Shown piece after piece: positions 32,668 through 41,057 of a DNA stretch of 52,452 nt. How positions within the stretch are numbered: position 1 is the stretch's first letter; each line of letters opens with the position of its first letter. This stretch comes from a virus. The notes beneath the pieces are model-generated. The model was not told the DNA's origin, did not search any database, and saw only the letters and a list, made by a program, of their open reading frames with translations. The stretch is from IMG/VR virus record IMGVR_UViG_3300044302_004114, positions 1-52,452 of that record; one strand, given 5' to 3'. The position numbers were made by a program, and so were the translations under genes.

Positions 32668-33957
32668 ATGAGTTTTGATGAGAGTCGGCTCAACGAACTC
32701 AAAACTGCTTTAACCGGTAAAATGGCAGAGCAGCAAGAGATCGCTGATTCGATGCAGTTCGAGGGTGAAACCCTCATTGCAGATGATGAAAAGAAATCTG
32801 CATTTCAAGGCAATATGGCCCAGATCAAAGAGATCAAAGGTCTTATTGAAGACATGGAAACCCTTCGTGACGTATCAGCATGGTCGTCAGAGTCTGACTA
32901 CAAGTCAGTCGCTGCTGAAGTTGCTGCTGGCGTTGAGGCTGAGGTTGCAAATCACTACGGTTCCGTAGGTGAAGCATTCCTTGACTCCCCAGAATTTAAG
33001 TCACTACAGGGCGGTAAAGCCGGTGTTAACATGGTTGCACCTTATCAGGCAAAAACACTTGAGCAAAAAGATATTTATTCTGGTTTGCCAACTGGAACAC
33101 CTGGTTCTTTCGGTGCTGTTGAGCGTGACGGAATTGTCCCAATCGCACAACGTAGAAGCCGTGTACGGGATCTTTTCCCATCACGTAGCACTAATTCAGC
33201 AGTTATTGAGTACTTCCGTCAAAGCGGTTTCACGAACAACGCTTCTGTTGTTCCTGAATATGCGTCCAGTGCATTTGGTGCCAAGCCTCACTCAACGTTT
33301 ACTTTCGTTGGCGAGCAGGCTCCAGTACGGACCATCGCTCACTGGGAAGCCGCTCACCGTAACGTTCTTGCTGACGAACCGCAACTGCGGTCAATCGTTG
33401 ACAACGAACTTCTTTACGGTCTGCGTTTAACAGAGGACAACCAAATCCTCTCAGGTGCTGGTACAGGTGAAGACCTCACTGGTATTCTAAACACGACAGG
33501 CATTCAAACGTATTCATGGTCTGCTGGTGCAACAACTCCGGTTGCTGACACCAAAGCCGATGCAATTCGTCGTGCCGCAACGCTCGCATACCTAGCGTAC
33601 TACGAGCCAACTGGTATCATTGTTAACCCAAATGACTGGGAAGACATTGAACTTACCAAAAACTCACAAGGTACCTACCTACTTGCTATGTCAGTAGCCG
33701 GTGGCGCAGAGTCACGTGTCTGGAGAATTCCAGTCATCGATACTCCTGCTATCGCTTCTGGTACTGCTCTTATCGGTGCCTTCGGTACAGGTGCTCAGTT
33801 GTATGACCGTGAGGCTGCTACAATCCGAATTTCGGAACAGCATTCAGACTTCTTCGTAAGAAACGCAATCGTGATTCTTGCTGAAGAGCGTCTCGCCCTC
33901 GCTGTTAAGCGACCAGAGTCCTTCGTGAAAGTTACCTTCGACGCCGCTCCATCCTAA
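32668..33957 (+). CDS. Major capsid protein, HK97 fold
   Basis: The protein has 429 residues. The first 100 form a charged helical delta/scaffold domain (LTGKMAEQQEIADSMQFEGE). The capsid core starts near 110 (GSVGEAFLDSPEFKSLQGG) and includes RSRVRDLFPSRSTNSAVIEY, then an E-loop/A-domain section with EAAHRNVLADEPQLRSIVDN and GAGTGEDLTGILNTTG, as in HK97 gp5 relatives. The N-terminal domain is probably removed by the protease. A strong terminator follows. Coding bias and length fit a highly expressed capsid gene. Confidence 0.95.
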   Translation: MSFDESRLNELKTALTGKMAEQQEIADSMQFEGETLIADDEKKSAFQGNMAQIKEIKGLIEDMETLRDVSAWSSESDYKSVAAEVAAGVEAEVANHYGSVGEAFLDSPEFKSLQGGKAGVNMVAPYQAKTLEQKDIYSGLPTGTPGSFGAVERDGIVPIAQRRSRVRDLFPSRSTNSAVIEYFRQSGFTNNASVVPEYASSAFGAKPHSTFTFVGEQAPVRTIAHWEAAHRNVLADEPQLRSIVDNELLYGLRLTEDNQILSGAGTGEDLTGILNTTGIQTYSWSAGATTPVADTKADAIRRAATLAYLAYYEPTGIIVNPNDWEDIELTKNSQGTYLLAMSVAGGAESRVWRIPVIDTPAIASGTALIGAFGTGAQLYDREAATIRISEQHSDFFVRNAIVILAEERLALAVKRPESFVKVTFDAAPS

Positions 33958-34011
33958 ACCTAACGGAATAGGAAAGAGTTAAGTCTTAGTGACCTAACGA
34001 ATTAAAGATCT

Positions 34012-34042
34012 AGCCCTCACCCTTCGGGGTGGGGGCTTTTTC
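34012..34042 (+). terminator. Intrinsic terminator after the capsid gene
   Basis: A GC-rich hairpin (AGCCCTCACCC, TTCG loop, GGGTGGGGGCT) is followed by TTTTT. It ends the head transcript about 60 bases after the capsid stop. Confidence 0.85.
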
Positions 34043-34103
34043 CTGGTGTAGGATAAGAGTAACGTTGCGTTTCACGCATCTTGGCGGTGCATCCCCTGAG
34101 GAG

Positions 34104-34133
34104 GACTCCCCTGCTACGGTGGGGGAGTCTTTG
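34104..34133 (+). terminator. Second hairpin, possible terminator
   Basis: GACTCCCC and GGGGAGTC form an eight-base stem followed by TTTGTT. It overlaps the spacer of the next promoter, so it could end read-through and also shape the start of the 34147 transcript. Confidence 0.55.
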
Positions 34134-34134
34134 T

Positions 34135-34140
34135 TATAAT
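34135..34140 (+). promoter_or_regulatory. -10 box (TATAAT) of a leaderless gene
   Basis: TATAAT ends exactly six bases before the ATG at 34147. A clear -35 box is not visible; the terminator-like hairpin occupies that place. Confidence 0.55.
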
Positions 34141-34146
34141 AGGCAT

Positions 34147-34869
34147 ATGCCCATATTTGACCATGAAGAAGAGTACCCATTTCCAATTTGGACAATGGAC
34201 GATGTAGAAGTTTTAGAAAATATTGACGACTTTTGGTCTATCGGGATTGTTGAGTTGCTACATTTTTTGATAAATGAAGATGGAAAGTATGAAGACGACA
34301 CACTAGACATAACAGTCGTAATACATTCCGTAGTAAACTCTTTAAAAGATCAGTATTCTTTTGATGAGGTTAGTGGTCTACTTTCAATTGCTAGTGAGTT
34401 TTGTCTAGTAGACTGCAACTACCATAAACAAAATTTATTATCAATAGAGATATCTGATAATGCAATATTGTATCTAGCCTTACAAGAAGAAGACGAACTT
34501 GCTTTAGAAGGGGCGCTTCAAAGGGCAAGAGATCTCTGTTCAATTTTTAACAACATCGTGACTAGAGGGGCACTAACCCTATTCGGACATTTGGAAGATC
34601 AGGCTTCAGAACTCTTAAATTCCATGTTGACTAGAGACGTACTAGATGATACAATAGATTCTACATTCAAATATATTTCATATATGTTTACAGACAAATT
34701 AGCGTTTGTAGACTTTATTAGAAAGATGTGTGATGTTGGCTTGATTTCAACAGAAATCCAAGACACAGGAACTGCAAAAATAATTATTCACCCTCCAGCC
34801 ACAGGAATTTTTTTACTCTTGTCGAACAGGACTGAACTAGCAATTAAGTTAGCACATCTTTCAATTTGA
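34147..34869 (+). CDS. Hypothetical acidic protein (240 aa)
   Basis: This protein begins MPIFDHEEEYPFPIWTMDDVE and is acidic and helical throughout, with leucine-rich helices such as IGIVELLHFLINEDGK. It ends in a hydrophobic stretch (PPATGIFLLLSNRTELAIKL). The ATG at 34147 is chosen because a TATAAT box lies six bases upstream; earlier in-frame starts lie inside the terminator hairpin. I recognise no family. It is the only gene between the capsid terminator and the ribonucleotide reductase. Confidence 0.7.
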   Translation: MPIFDHEEEYPFPIWTMDDVEVLENIDDFWSIGIVELLHFLINEDGKYEDDTLDITVVIHSVVNSLKDQYSFDEVSGLLSIASEFCLVDCNYHKQNLLSIEISDNAILYLALQEEDELALEGALQRARDLCSIFNNIVTRGALTLFGHLEDQASELLNSMLTRDVLDDTIDSTFKYISYMFTDKLAFVDFIRKMCDVGLISTEIQDTGTAKIIIHPPATGIFLLLSNRTELAIKLAHLSI

Positions 34870-34894
34870 CTTATACCCACTCATGTGGTAATGT
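34866..34894 (+). promoter_or_regulatory. Promoter for ribonucleotide reductase (TTGACT, 17 bp, TAATGT)
   Basis: TTGACT at 34866-34871 and TAATGT at 34889-34894 are 17 bases apart and lie at the end of the previous gene. A second TTGACA at 34911 has TAGAAT 22 bases downstream, which is less standard. The leader to the ATG at 35014 is over 100 bases long. Confidence 0.55.
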
Positions 34895-34967
34895 TAAAAA
34901 TCATAAAGATTTGACATTTAGTTCTTTCTAACCTTGTTTAGAATACAAGAACCATCTTAAATCACGT

Positions 34968-34987
34968 AGCAGCGAAAGGTCGCTGCT
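34968..34987 (+). promoter_or_regulatory. Leader hairpin before ribonucleotide reductase
   Basis: AGCAGCG and CGCTGCT form a seven-base stem with an AAAGGT loop, followed by TTCTTC. It could be a weak terminator, an attenuator or an RNA-stabilising hairpin. It lacks the core of a cobalamin riboswitch. AAGGAG stands before the ATG. Confidence 0.5.
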
Positions 34988-35013
34988 TTCTTCAACTAAG
35001 GAGCAATAAACAA

Positions 35014-36969
35014 ATGAAGCCATTTCTTATTTCAGACAGTCACATTAAATCATACGAAGATCAACTACCACCATGGGGATTTAATGGACTTGGGTATGTA
35101 ACCTACAAAAGAACGTATGCACGCCCTATTTTTGATGGCGACTCAAACGTCATAACACGAACAGAAGAGTGGCACGAAACTGTACAGCGTGTTGTTAATG
35201 GCGCACAAAACATTGGGGCAGAATTAACAGAAGACGAAGCAATTAGATTATACGACTACATGTTCAACCTTAAGGGTTGTGTTGCTGGCAGAATGCTTTG
35301 GCAACTTGGCACTGAAAACAATTCAAGGCTTGGTGGTGACAGTTTAGTAAACTGCTGGTTTGTGGACATATCGAAGCCAACTGACTTTTCATGGTCCGTT
35401 GAGCGCTTGATGCTTGGTGGCGGTGTAGGGTTTTCGTGTGATAAGCCCGAAAGACTAGGCACGGTTCGCCCAGCATGGGTTGAGCACCATGATGCTAACG
35501 ACTCTGACTTTATTGTTCCTGACACACGGGAAGGTTGGGGTGAACTTATACGCAAAGTTTTCGAATGCTACTTAGGAGACGACGACAACCCACGCAAGAT
35601 GACTTACGCCACACATCTCGTTCGCCCTGCTGGTGTACCAATTAAGACATTTGGTGGCACAGCATCTGGACCTGATATTCTCATTTCTGGTGTTGAAAAA
35701 ATTTGTAAGGTTTTAGATGGTGCTGTTGGTAGAACAATGACATCTGTTGAAGTTCTTGACTGCATGAACATAATCGGTTCTATTGTCGTTGCTGGAAACG
35801 TTCGTCGTTCAGCAGAGATTGCTGTAGGTAGCCTTGATGATGAGGCTTACTTGATGGCAAAGCGGTGGGACTTGGGAGACATTCCTATTGAGCGTGCAAT
35901 GTCAAACAACACAGTGTTTGTTTCTTCAGAACAAATGAAAAATATGCCTGAATTGGTTTGGGAAGGATACAAAGGCAATGGTGAACCTTATGGGTTTTTC
36001 AACCTTGAGGCCTCTCGGACATATGGTCGAATGGGAGAGGAAAAGCCAGATCACTCTATCGTTGGAGTAAACCCTTGCGCTGAAATCCCTCTTGCCAATC
36101 GAGAGTCTTGCAACTTGTCAGAACTATACTTACCCATGATTGAGTCACAAGAAGAGTTGGTTGATGTTGCAAAACTTCTTTATAAGGTACAAAAGGCAAC
36201 AGCCGCATTATCTTACCTTGATCCAGCCTCAGATCGAATTACTTCACAAAACATGAGACTAGGTTTGGGGATAACAGGAGTCACTCAAGCAATGGATAAA
36301 ATTGAATGGTTAGACACAGCGTATGTGGCTCTTCGTGAGTTTGATGCACAGTGGTCTGCTAAAAGGGGTTGGCCAGAGTCGGTCAGGCTTACAACTATAA
36401 AGCCATCAGGCACACTTAGCCTATTACCGGGTGTTACGCCTGGTGTTCACCCTGCGTTTAGCCAATACTTTGTTAAAAGAATGCGCATGGCTTCATCGGA
36501 TGTTTTGGTTGATTACTGTAAAAACAAAGGATTTTATGTTGAACCCCTAAGAAACTTTGATGGTTCTGAAGATGACAGAACAGTAGTGATTGAATTCCCA
36601 TGCGCTTTCCCTGAAGGAACAATTTTAGCAGAACAGATGTCTGCAATTGATCAGATGGATTTAGTGCGTGGACTTCAAAGAGTGTGGGCGGATAATGCTA
36701 TATCTGTAACTGTGTATTACAAGGCGGAAGAACTTGAAGAAATTCAAGAGTACCTTGCGCAATATTGGCATGAAATGAAATCAGTGTCATTTTTGTTGCA
36801 TTCTGAGCATGGTTTTGATCAAGCACCAATGGGTGAATTATCGTTACAAGAATATAAAGACATGCTTGAAGCCACTACTCCTCTTGGAGAAAAACTTTCT
36901 GGATCTACGTTTATGACAGACGAAGAATTTGAAGCAGAGTGTGCTACTGGGGCTTGCCCTATTCGATAA
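35014..36969 (+). CDS. nrdJ: Class II (adenosylcobalamin-dependent) ribonucleotide reductase
   Basis: The protein has 651 residues. It opens with PWGFNGLGYVTYKRTYARP, typical of the monomeric triphosphate reductases of the Lactobacillus type. Key residues are the thiyl-radical region NPCAEIPLANRESCNLSELY (Cys and Glu of the active site), the substrate region LTTIKPSGTLSLLPG, and a C-terminal redox pair C-x4-C in ECATGACPIR. It reduces ribonucleotides to deoxyribonucleotides without oxygen. The protein is about 90 residues shorter than the Lactobacillus enzyme, so one insert is missing. B12 must come from the host. Confidence 0.93.
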   Translation: MKPFLISDSHIKSYEDQLPPWGFNGLGYVTYKRTYARPIFDGDSNVITRTEEWHETVQRVVNGAQNIGAELTEDEAIRLYDYMFNLKGCVAGRMLWQLGTENNSRLGGDSLVNCWFVDISKPTDFSWSVERLMLGGGVGFSCDKPERLGTVRPAWVEHHDANDSDFIVPDTREGWGELIRKVFECYLGDDDNPRKMTYATHLVRPAGVPIKTFGGTASGPDILISGVEKICKVLDGAVGRTMTSVEVLDCMNIIGSIVVAGNVRRSAEIAVGSLDDEAYLMAKRWDLGDIPIERAMSNNTVFVSSEQMKNMPELVWEGYKGNGEPYGFFNLEASRTYGRMGEEKPDHSIVGVNPCAEIPLANRESCNLSELYLPMIESQEELVDVAKLLYKVQKATAALSYLDPASDRITSQNMRLGLGITGVTQAMDKIEWLDTAYVALREFDAQWSAKRGWPESVRLTTIKPSGTLSLLPGVTPGVHPAFSQYFVKRMRMASSDVLVDYCKNKGFYVEPLRNFDGSEDDRTVVIEFPCAFPEGTILAEQMSAIDQMDLVRGLQRVWADNAISVTVYYKAEELEEIQEYLAQYWHEMKSVSFLLHSEHGFDQAPMGELSLQEYKDMLEATTPLGEKLSGSTFMTDEEFEAECATGACPIR

Positions 36970-36991
36970 CTAATTATATTATTAATAAGAG

Positions 36992-37140
36992 TTGCACGTT
37001 GGTGCAAGTTGGACTATTAATGTAATTGTTGTACCGGAATAAGGCTAACCCCAAAGGAGGAGATTGTTTTATCGGTGAAACCGGTAGCCGACTGACAATC
37101 ACATCATCTACAGAACGGGGTCTGGCTTGAACTGGACCTC
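36992..37140 (+). other. Structured intergenic RNA candidate
   Basis: The stretch between the reductase and the next gene is rich in paired segments: TTGCAC-GTTG-GTGCAA (36992-37007), GGCTA pairing with TAGCC (37043 and 37085), CGGT-GAA-ACCG inside GATTGT/ACAATC, and a GGGTC/GGACC pair near 37119-37138. A strong AAAGGAGG sequence (37053-37060) has no sensible gene behind it. No known RNA family is recognised; it is not a tRNA by eye. Confidence 0.35.
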
Positions 37141-37156
37141 GTTTTGTCGTTACAAT
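37127..37156 (+). promoter_or_regulatory. Leaderless-type promoter (TTGAAC, 18 bp, TACAAT)
   Basis: TTGAAC at 37127-37132 and TACAAT at 37151-37156 are 18 bases apart. The ATG at 37163 follows the -10 box by six bases. Confidence 0.65.
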
Positions 37157-37162
37157 AAGAAG

Positions 37163-37516
37163 ATGACACGTCTTAATGAATTGAAGAAAAATAAGGTAAA
37201 CCTTTATCTTTGGCATGTGGCTGGATTAATTGAGTTTGCTGGGCTTTCAAAAACATCACCAAAAGACGCAAAAGGACGAGTTTCTTTACCTTTCGCATTA
37301 GCCATGCTTTGTGGGGCAGATCAAAATGGGTATAGTGACGACTTTGAGCATTTACTGGAAGAAGTACCTAGCATGTACGTTCCCATGTTCATATATTGTT
37401 GGGAGTCGATTGAATTAGAAGTTGAAGAAGATATTGTCTATTGGTCGGAAGCCGTAGGAGCGAAAGAGACTGTTAGGCGAATAAGGAATTTAGCAAAAGT
37501 AATAGAACACAGTTAA
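37163..37516 (+). CDS. Hypothetical protein (117 aa)
   Basis: This protein begins MTRLNELKKNKVNLYLWHVA and is mostly helical with a mid-section KGRVSLPFALAMLCG. It is acidic in the second half (CWESIELEVEEDIVYW). The ATG at 37163 is preferred over an upstream TTG because a TACAAT box lies six bases before it. I recognise no family. It is a single-gene transcript, since the next gene has its own promoter. Confidence 0.65.
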   Translation: MTRLNELKKNKVNLYLWHVAGLIEFAGLSKTSPKDAKGRVSLPFALAMLCGADQNGYSDDFEHLLEEVPSMYVPMFIYCWESIELEVEEDIVYWSEAVGAKETVRRIRNLAKVIEHS

Positions 37517-37534
37517 TTTTTTCTAAATGTCCAT

Positions 37535-37563
37535 TTGACACACTTCAACAATTGCAGTATTAT
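37535..37563 (+). promoter_or_regulatory. Leaderless-type promoter (TTGACA, 17 bp, TATTAT)
   Basis: TTGACA at 37535-37540 and TATTAT at 37558-37563 are 17 bases apart; the ATG at 37570 is six bases after the -10 box. This is one of the clearest examples of the pattern. Confidence 0.8.
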
Positions 37564-37569
37564 AGAACT

Positions 37570-37950
37570 ATGAATCATAATACACGCTGGAAAAAACACT
37601 ACGATGCACTAGTGACATATTCAGAGCGATATGGAGACGCACTCGTTCCAAGCGGTCATGTTGAGTTTGTTGGTTCTGGAGAAGAGATTAATCTAGGAAA
37701 CTGGGTTAGTTACATGAGAACCAGATACAGGCAAGACGCTTTATCGAGTGAGCGAATAAGCCTTTTAGAGGGCATACCCACTTGGGATTGGGGACCAGTT
37801 AGACCTGGACCAAAATCTAGAGATATCGTGATTGAGCGAAATTCTATCATTGTAGCAAGGCACAAACAGGGAGATTCCTTGTCTAACATTGCTAAAGAGT
37901 ATGGTTTGTCACGGCAACGTATTCATCAAATAGTTAAAGGGGCAAAATGA
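37570..37950 (+). CDS. Helicase-associated domain protein with C-terminal helix-turn-helix
   Basis: The protein has 126 residues. Residues 5-70 match the helicase-associated (HA) pattern: WKKHYDALVTYSERYGDALV, LGNWVSYMRTRYRQDALSSE and IPTWDWG. The C-terminal 40 residues hold a sigma-region-4-type helix-turn-helix (SLSNIAKEYGLSRQRIHQIV). Both parts bind DNA, so it is probably a transcription regulator. The ATG at 37570 is chosen over a TTG at 37552 that lies inside the promoter. It is coupled to the next gene by an ATGA overlap. Confidence 0.8.
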   Translation: MNHNTRWKKHYDALVTYSERYGDALVPSGHVEFVGSGEEINLGNWVSYMRTRYRQDALSSERISLLEGIPTWDWGPVRPGPKSRDIVIERNSIIVARHKQGDSLSNIAKEYGLSRQRIHQIVKGAK

Positions 37951-38279
37951 ACAATAGACACAGAAACACTGACGTTGCTTGGAATGCCTTAATGGAAAAC
38001 CTTTCAAAAGAGACAAAACAGAATGGAGTCAATATGTCTAAAGCGAGTCAAATATTTAGTGGGGTGCTATCACTAGCAGCCTTAAACGGCGTAACTGCGG
38101 TTGCGCTCATGCTTTTAAACACAGTAGTAAACAAGGCTTGGCCGGCACTTGAACTGTTCACGCCAGCAATTGGATACTTTCATGCCTTTTACATTACTTT
38201 AATTATATGGGTTATCTGGATTATCAAAACGTCAATTAAGACTGCACAGCAAAGTGCACAGCAAAGGCAACAGCAATGA
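37947..38279 (+). CDS. Membrane protein with two helices (110 aa)
   Basis: The soluble N-terminus (MNNRHRNTDVAWNALMENL) is followed by two hydrophobic segments, about 45-65 (LSLAALNGVTAVALMLLNTV) and 73-93 (TPAIGYFHAFYITLIIWVIW), and a Gln-rich tail. A holin is possible given two helices and a polar tail, but the endolysin gene lies 5 kb away. Its start overlaps the HTH gene stop and its stop overlaps the next start (ATGA), so the three are co-translated. Confidence 0.65.
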   Translation: MNNRHRNTDVAWNALMENLSKETKQNGVNMSKASQIFSGVLSLAALNGVTAVALMLLNTVVNKAWPALELFTPAIGYFHAFYITLIIWVIWIIKTSIKTAQQSAQQRQQQ

Positions 38280-38752
38280 CGGACACTTTATGTGAAAGTT
38301 GGGAAGACCTTGCCGAAAAGCATGTCTTGCGAATTTGGGACAGAACATCAGACGTCCACTTCCACGATCCTGTTGGAGAGATACGAAGAACAATAGACAA
38401 CATGATTGATCAGTTTTTTGACGGGAACAAAGAAATAAACTCTGAAGTGTACTGGTTAAATTTAGGGGCGCTAGCCTTAATATGTAATGGTGAGTTTGAT
38501 CCTTATGAAGTTTCTGAAGTGCTTGCCAATAAGCAAAGAGACTACGGTCCAAACAACATTGCTCGATTTGGAGAAAAGGGACTAATCATCAGACTCCACG
38601 ACAAAGTTGCTCGCCTTGAAAACCTTTTGGAAAGTCAAGTTTCTGCTAGGAATGAATCAATTGTTGATACGTACCTAGACATAATAGGTTATTCTGTTAT
38701 TGGCTTAATGTGGATGAATGACGAGTTCCTAACCCCTCTTCGCTCTAAGTAA
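38276..38752 (+). CDS. DUF1599-like nucleotide-metabolism protein
   Basis: The protein has 158 residues. The C-terminal 80 carry the family pattern: NKQRDYGPNNIARFGEKGLI, RLHDKVARLENLL and NESIVDTYLDIIGYSVIGLM. This family is distantly related to MazG and is proposed to act in modified-nucleotide metabolism. It overlaps the preceding membrane-protein gene as ATGA. With MazG, RNR and the cytosine methyltransferase it supports nucleotide-pool control by the phage. Confidence 0.78.
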   Translation: MTDTLCESWEDLAEKHVLRIWDRTSDVHFHDPVGEIRRTIDNMIDQFFDGNKEINSEVYWLNLGALALICNGEFDPYEVSEVLANKQRDYGPNNIARFGEKGLIIRLHDKVARLENLLESQVSARNESIVDTYLDIIGYSVIGLMWMNDEFLTPLRSK

Positions 38753-38824
38753 AGCGAGTAAAAACGAGAGGCAACTTAGTTGCGGTATCATATATTAAGA
38801 GTCGTCTTTAAGAGGAGATATACG

Positions 38825-39013
38825 ATGCCAGATCCATTTTTATTTAGAGATAGGGAACGCCGTCGTGGTCGTGGTAGAAGAGGTAGAGCGGACGCTAGAG
38901 GAAGGCGTCCAGGTCTTATAAACAGACTAAGAAACCGAATTGCTGATGCATTAGACCGAGGTGCGGATAACCTAGGCAGACGTGCGGCAGCAAATCGTGC
39001 CCGTAATCGGTAA
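38825..39013 (+). CDS. Arginine-rich basic protein (62 aa)
   Basis: The protein starts MPDPFLFRDRERRRGRGRRG and contains 21 arginines and no lysine in 62 residues. A helix (LINRLRNRIADALDRGADNL) lies in the middle. The ATG at 38825 follows AGAGGAGATATACG. It is probably a nucleic-acid-binding or head-internal protein and opens the connector-to-tail gene run. The family is unknown, and its composition is like the basic sections of the giant head protein. Confidence 0.65.
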   Translation: MPDPFLFRDRERRRGRGRRGRADARGRRPGLINRLRNRIADALDRGADNLGRRAAANRARNR

Positions 39014-39033
39014 ACTATTACTTAGGTTGCACT

Positions 39034-39675
39034 ATGGCGTTGATAACAGTTTCAAATGTAGAAACATATATGGACATTTCGTTCACCAACACGCAGAAAG
39101 ATGCTGTGGAAATGGTGATAGAGGGGCTACAATCAGAACTGGAAGCGTATTTACGCAGACCAGTTGAGCAAGCCACCTTTACAGAAACATATAGGGTTCC
39201 AGAAACAGGTCGTGGAGTAGTTAATCAACAATATTACTACAATTATCCCACTAACCCAGAGACAACGCTAACTTCTCCAGGAATTATTTACGCACCAACG
39301 TATACCCTGTATTTAGACAACAGTCCAGTTGTGTCTGTGACTTCTGTTTCAATTAAAACGGCAAGTGCCTCTGCAACTGCTACAACACAAGAAGCAGAAA
39401 GAGATTATGTAACAAGAAAGTATGGGATCGATCTTTTTAATGCATATGCAAACGATAGAGTTACGGTTACATACGTTGCTGGTTTAAATGGGGGAGGAAT
39501 TAAGTCCTTCCAATCATTAATGCTTAGAGCAACGGCAAGAGAAGTACAAAATATGTACGATGACACAGTTGGACTAAAAGATTTAACTACAAGAAACATA
39601 GCCCCATTAGAGACAGGCTTCACTGAAAGAGAGTTAGCAAGTATCAAGAGGTATCGCAGAGTAAGGGTGTCCTAA
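39034..39675 (+). CDS. Head-tail connector/adaptor protein
   Basis: The protein has 213 residues. It starts with MALITVSNVETYMDISFTNT and a helical section (QKDAVEMVIEGLQSELEAYL), then an all-beta insert (TSPGIIYAPTYTLYLDNSPV), then RVTVTYVAGLNG and a C-terminal helix (SLMLRATAREVQNMYDDTVG). This is the layout of gp6-like head-tail adaptors that bind the portal ring. Gene order (connector, neck, terminator, sheath) supports the call. No catalytic motif is expected. Confidence 0.7.
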   Translation: MALITVSNVETYMDISFTNTQKDAVEMVIEGLQSELEAYLRRPVEQATFTETYRVPETGRGVVNQQYYYNYPTNPETTLTSPGIIYAPTYTLYLDNSPVVSVTSVSIKTASASATATTQEAERDYVTRKYGIDLFNAYANDRVTVTYVAGLNGGGIKSFQSLMLRATAREVQNMYDDTVGLKDLTTRNIAPLETGFTERELASIKRYRRVRVS

Positions 39676-39676
39676 C

Positions 39677-40183
39677 ATGGCGTATGGAGTTAGGATTAAA
39701 AGTGTTGATACCAGCAGGTTGCGTCGTAGATTTAATGCGATGTCGAGAAGATCGCAGAACTTTAAACCTGTTTTTAGATGGATGATGCAACAACTGCAAG
39801 AAGCCCACAGAGAAAATTTTCGGACTGAAGGAGGGTCATCTGGATTCAGGTGGCAACCTTTAGATCCACAGTATGCTTCATGGAAGTTAGATAACTATGG
39901 AGTAAGAGGAATATTGGTTAGGACAGGAGACTTAAGAGACAGTTTAACTATGAATAGTGGTAGGGGTGCTGTGAGAGACATTGGGTTGCGGACAGCCGAA
40001 TTTGGTACAACAATTGGTTATGCCAAGTTCCACCAAGCAGGCACAGCAAACATGGCACAAAGAAAGCCACTATTCTTACCAAGGTTAATGGCGAACAGGA
40101 CTGGGCACGCTGTTGGAGAGTACATACTGCATGGCTCCATTGGAGATGTTAAATCAATTCTTAGTAGGGGGTTTTTGAGATAA
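39677..40183 (+). CDS. Virion morphogenesis / neck protein (Mu gpG-like)
   Basis: The protein has 168 residues. Family features are a basic N-terminal helix, then FRWQPLDPQYASWKLDNYG, then LVRTGDLRDSLT, then YAKFHQAGTANM with RKPLFLPRL. These match phage virion-morphogenesis proteins of the tail-completion group (gpG/HK97 gp10-like). It starts one base after the connector gene and is followed two bases later by the next gene. It probably closes the neck between connector and sheath. Confidence 0.8.
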   Translation: MAYGVRIKSVDTSRLRRRFNAMSRRSQNFKPVFRWMMQQLQEAHRENFRTEGGSSGFRWQPLDPQYASWKLDNYGVRGILVRTGDLRDSLTMNSGRGAVRDIGLRTAEFGTTIGYAKFHQAGTANMAQRKPLFLPRLMANRTGHAVGEYILHGSIGDVKSILSRGFLR

Positions 40184-40184
40184 A

Positions 40185-41057
40185 ATGATGTCAGGACCTA
40201 GATTGGCAAAAAGTTATGTAAGTAATTATCTTGCAAACGATCTGCCACCTCGTTTAATTACATACAGGAATCACTGGAATCTGAGTGAGTCACAACTACC
40301 AGATCCACGAAAAATATTAACGTATGAGCCTTTTGCGCTTGATACGTGGCCAACCCTTATTTCCCTAGTTATAAATACTCGCTCGGTTGAGCGAGAGGGA
40401 TATGAATATGATTATGATCCCAATTTTAGGGTTACATATGAAATGCGAACATACGTGTGGACAAGGGCAAATGGCGCAGAGACGGTTACAGAACAACGAG
40501 ATAACCTTACAACTGTGGTGCGTGAGTCTTTAATGGACGGATCTTCTTTATCCTCTTATGACAGCGACGTTCCATGCTACCCAAAAATAAATGAATCAAC
40601 AATTAGGGAAGAATTTTCTGATTTAACCCTAATTAAAGGTGAAAGGCTTTTGGCTGGTGCATATGTAGCATACGACTTATCCCTTGAAGAAATAATCGAT
40701 CATACTCCGGTAGGCATTATGCAGACGCATGAGAATACCGTTTCAAAACTTGCAGTAACCGCAAACGCCCCCACGAATGTTATTGCAGTGGCTGGTAATG
40801 CGCAAGTTACACTAGGTTGGACTACTTCAACATGGAATGGCGGAGTTTATAATATAACTGGGTATCAGATTCAACAAAGCACAGATGGTGGCTCTACATG
40901 GAGTACGGCTGTCGCTGATACGGGATCTACTGATACCGCAAAGGTTATCACTAGTTTGTCTAACGGAACTAAATATTTATTTAGAGTTGGCGCTATAAAT
41001 GCGGCAGGTACTGGTGCTTATTCAGCAAATAGTGTATCTGTTACGCCATCTGCGTGA
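40185..41057 (+). CDS. Neck / tail-terminator protein with fibronectin type III domain
   Basis: The protein has 290 residues. The N-terminal 190 form an unrecognised alpha/beta domain in the position of the tail terminator. The C-terminal 95 residues are a fibronectin type III domain: PTNVIAVAGNAQVTLGWTT, YNITGYQIQQSTDGG, then SLSNGTKYLFRVGAINAAGT. Such domains decorate virions and may bind carbohydrate. It sits directly between the neck protein and the sheath. The role of the N-terminal part is inferred from gene order. Confidence 0.7.
   Translation: MMSGPRLAKSYVSNYLANDLPPRLITYRNHWNLSESQLPDPRKILTYEPFALDTWPTLISLVINTRSVEREGYEYDYDPNFRVTYEMRTYVWTRANGAETVTEQRDNLTTVVRESLMDGSSLSSYDSDVPCYPKINESTIREEFSDLTLIKGERLLAGAYVAYDLSLEEIIDHTPVGIMQTHENTVSKLAVTANAPTNVIAVAGNAQVTLGWTTSTWNGGVYNITGYQIQQSTDGGSTWSTAVADTGSTDTAKVITSLSNGTKYLFRVGAINAAGTGAYSANSVSVTPSA

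Noticed and set aside
34911-34944. TTGACA/TAGAAT pair as the main reductase promoter
   Set aside because: The spacer is 22 bases; the TTGACT/TAATGT pair at 34866 with 17 bases fits better.
34895-35013. Cobalamin riboswitch before the B12-dependent reductase
   Set aside because: The leader is too short and lacks the B12-box and core helices; only one simple hairpin is visible.
37947-38279. Firm holin assignment for the two-helix membrane protein
   Set aside because: It is not next to the endolysin and is co-translated with a regulator; membrane topology alone is not enough.
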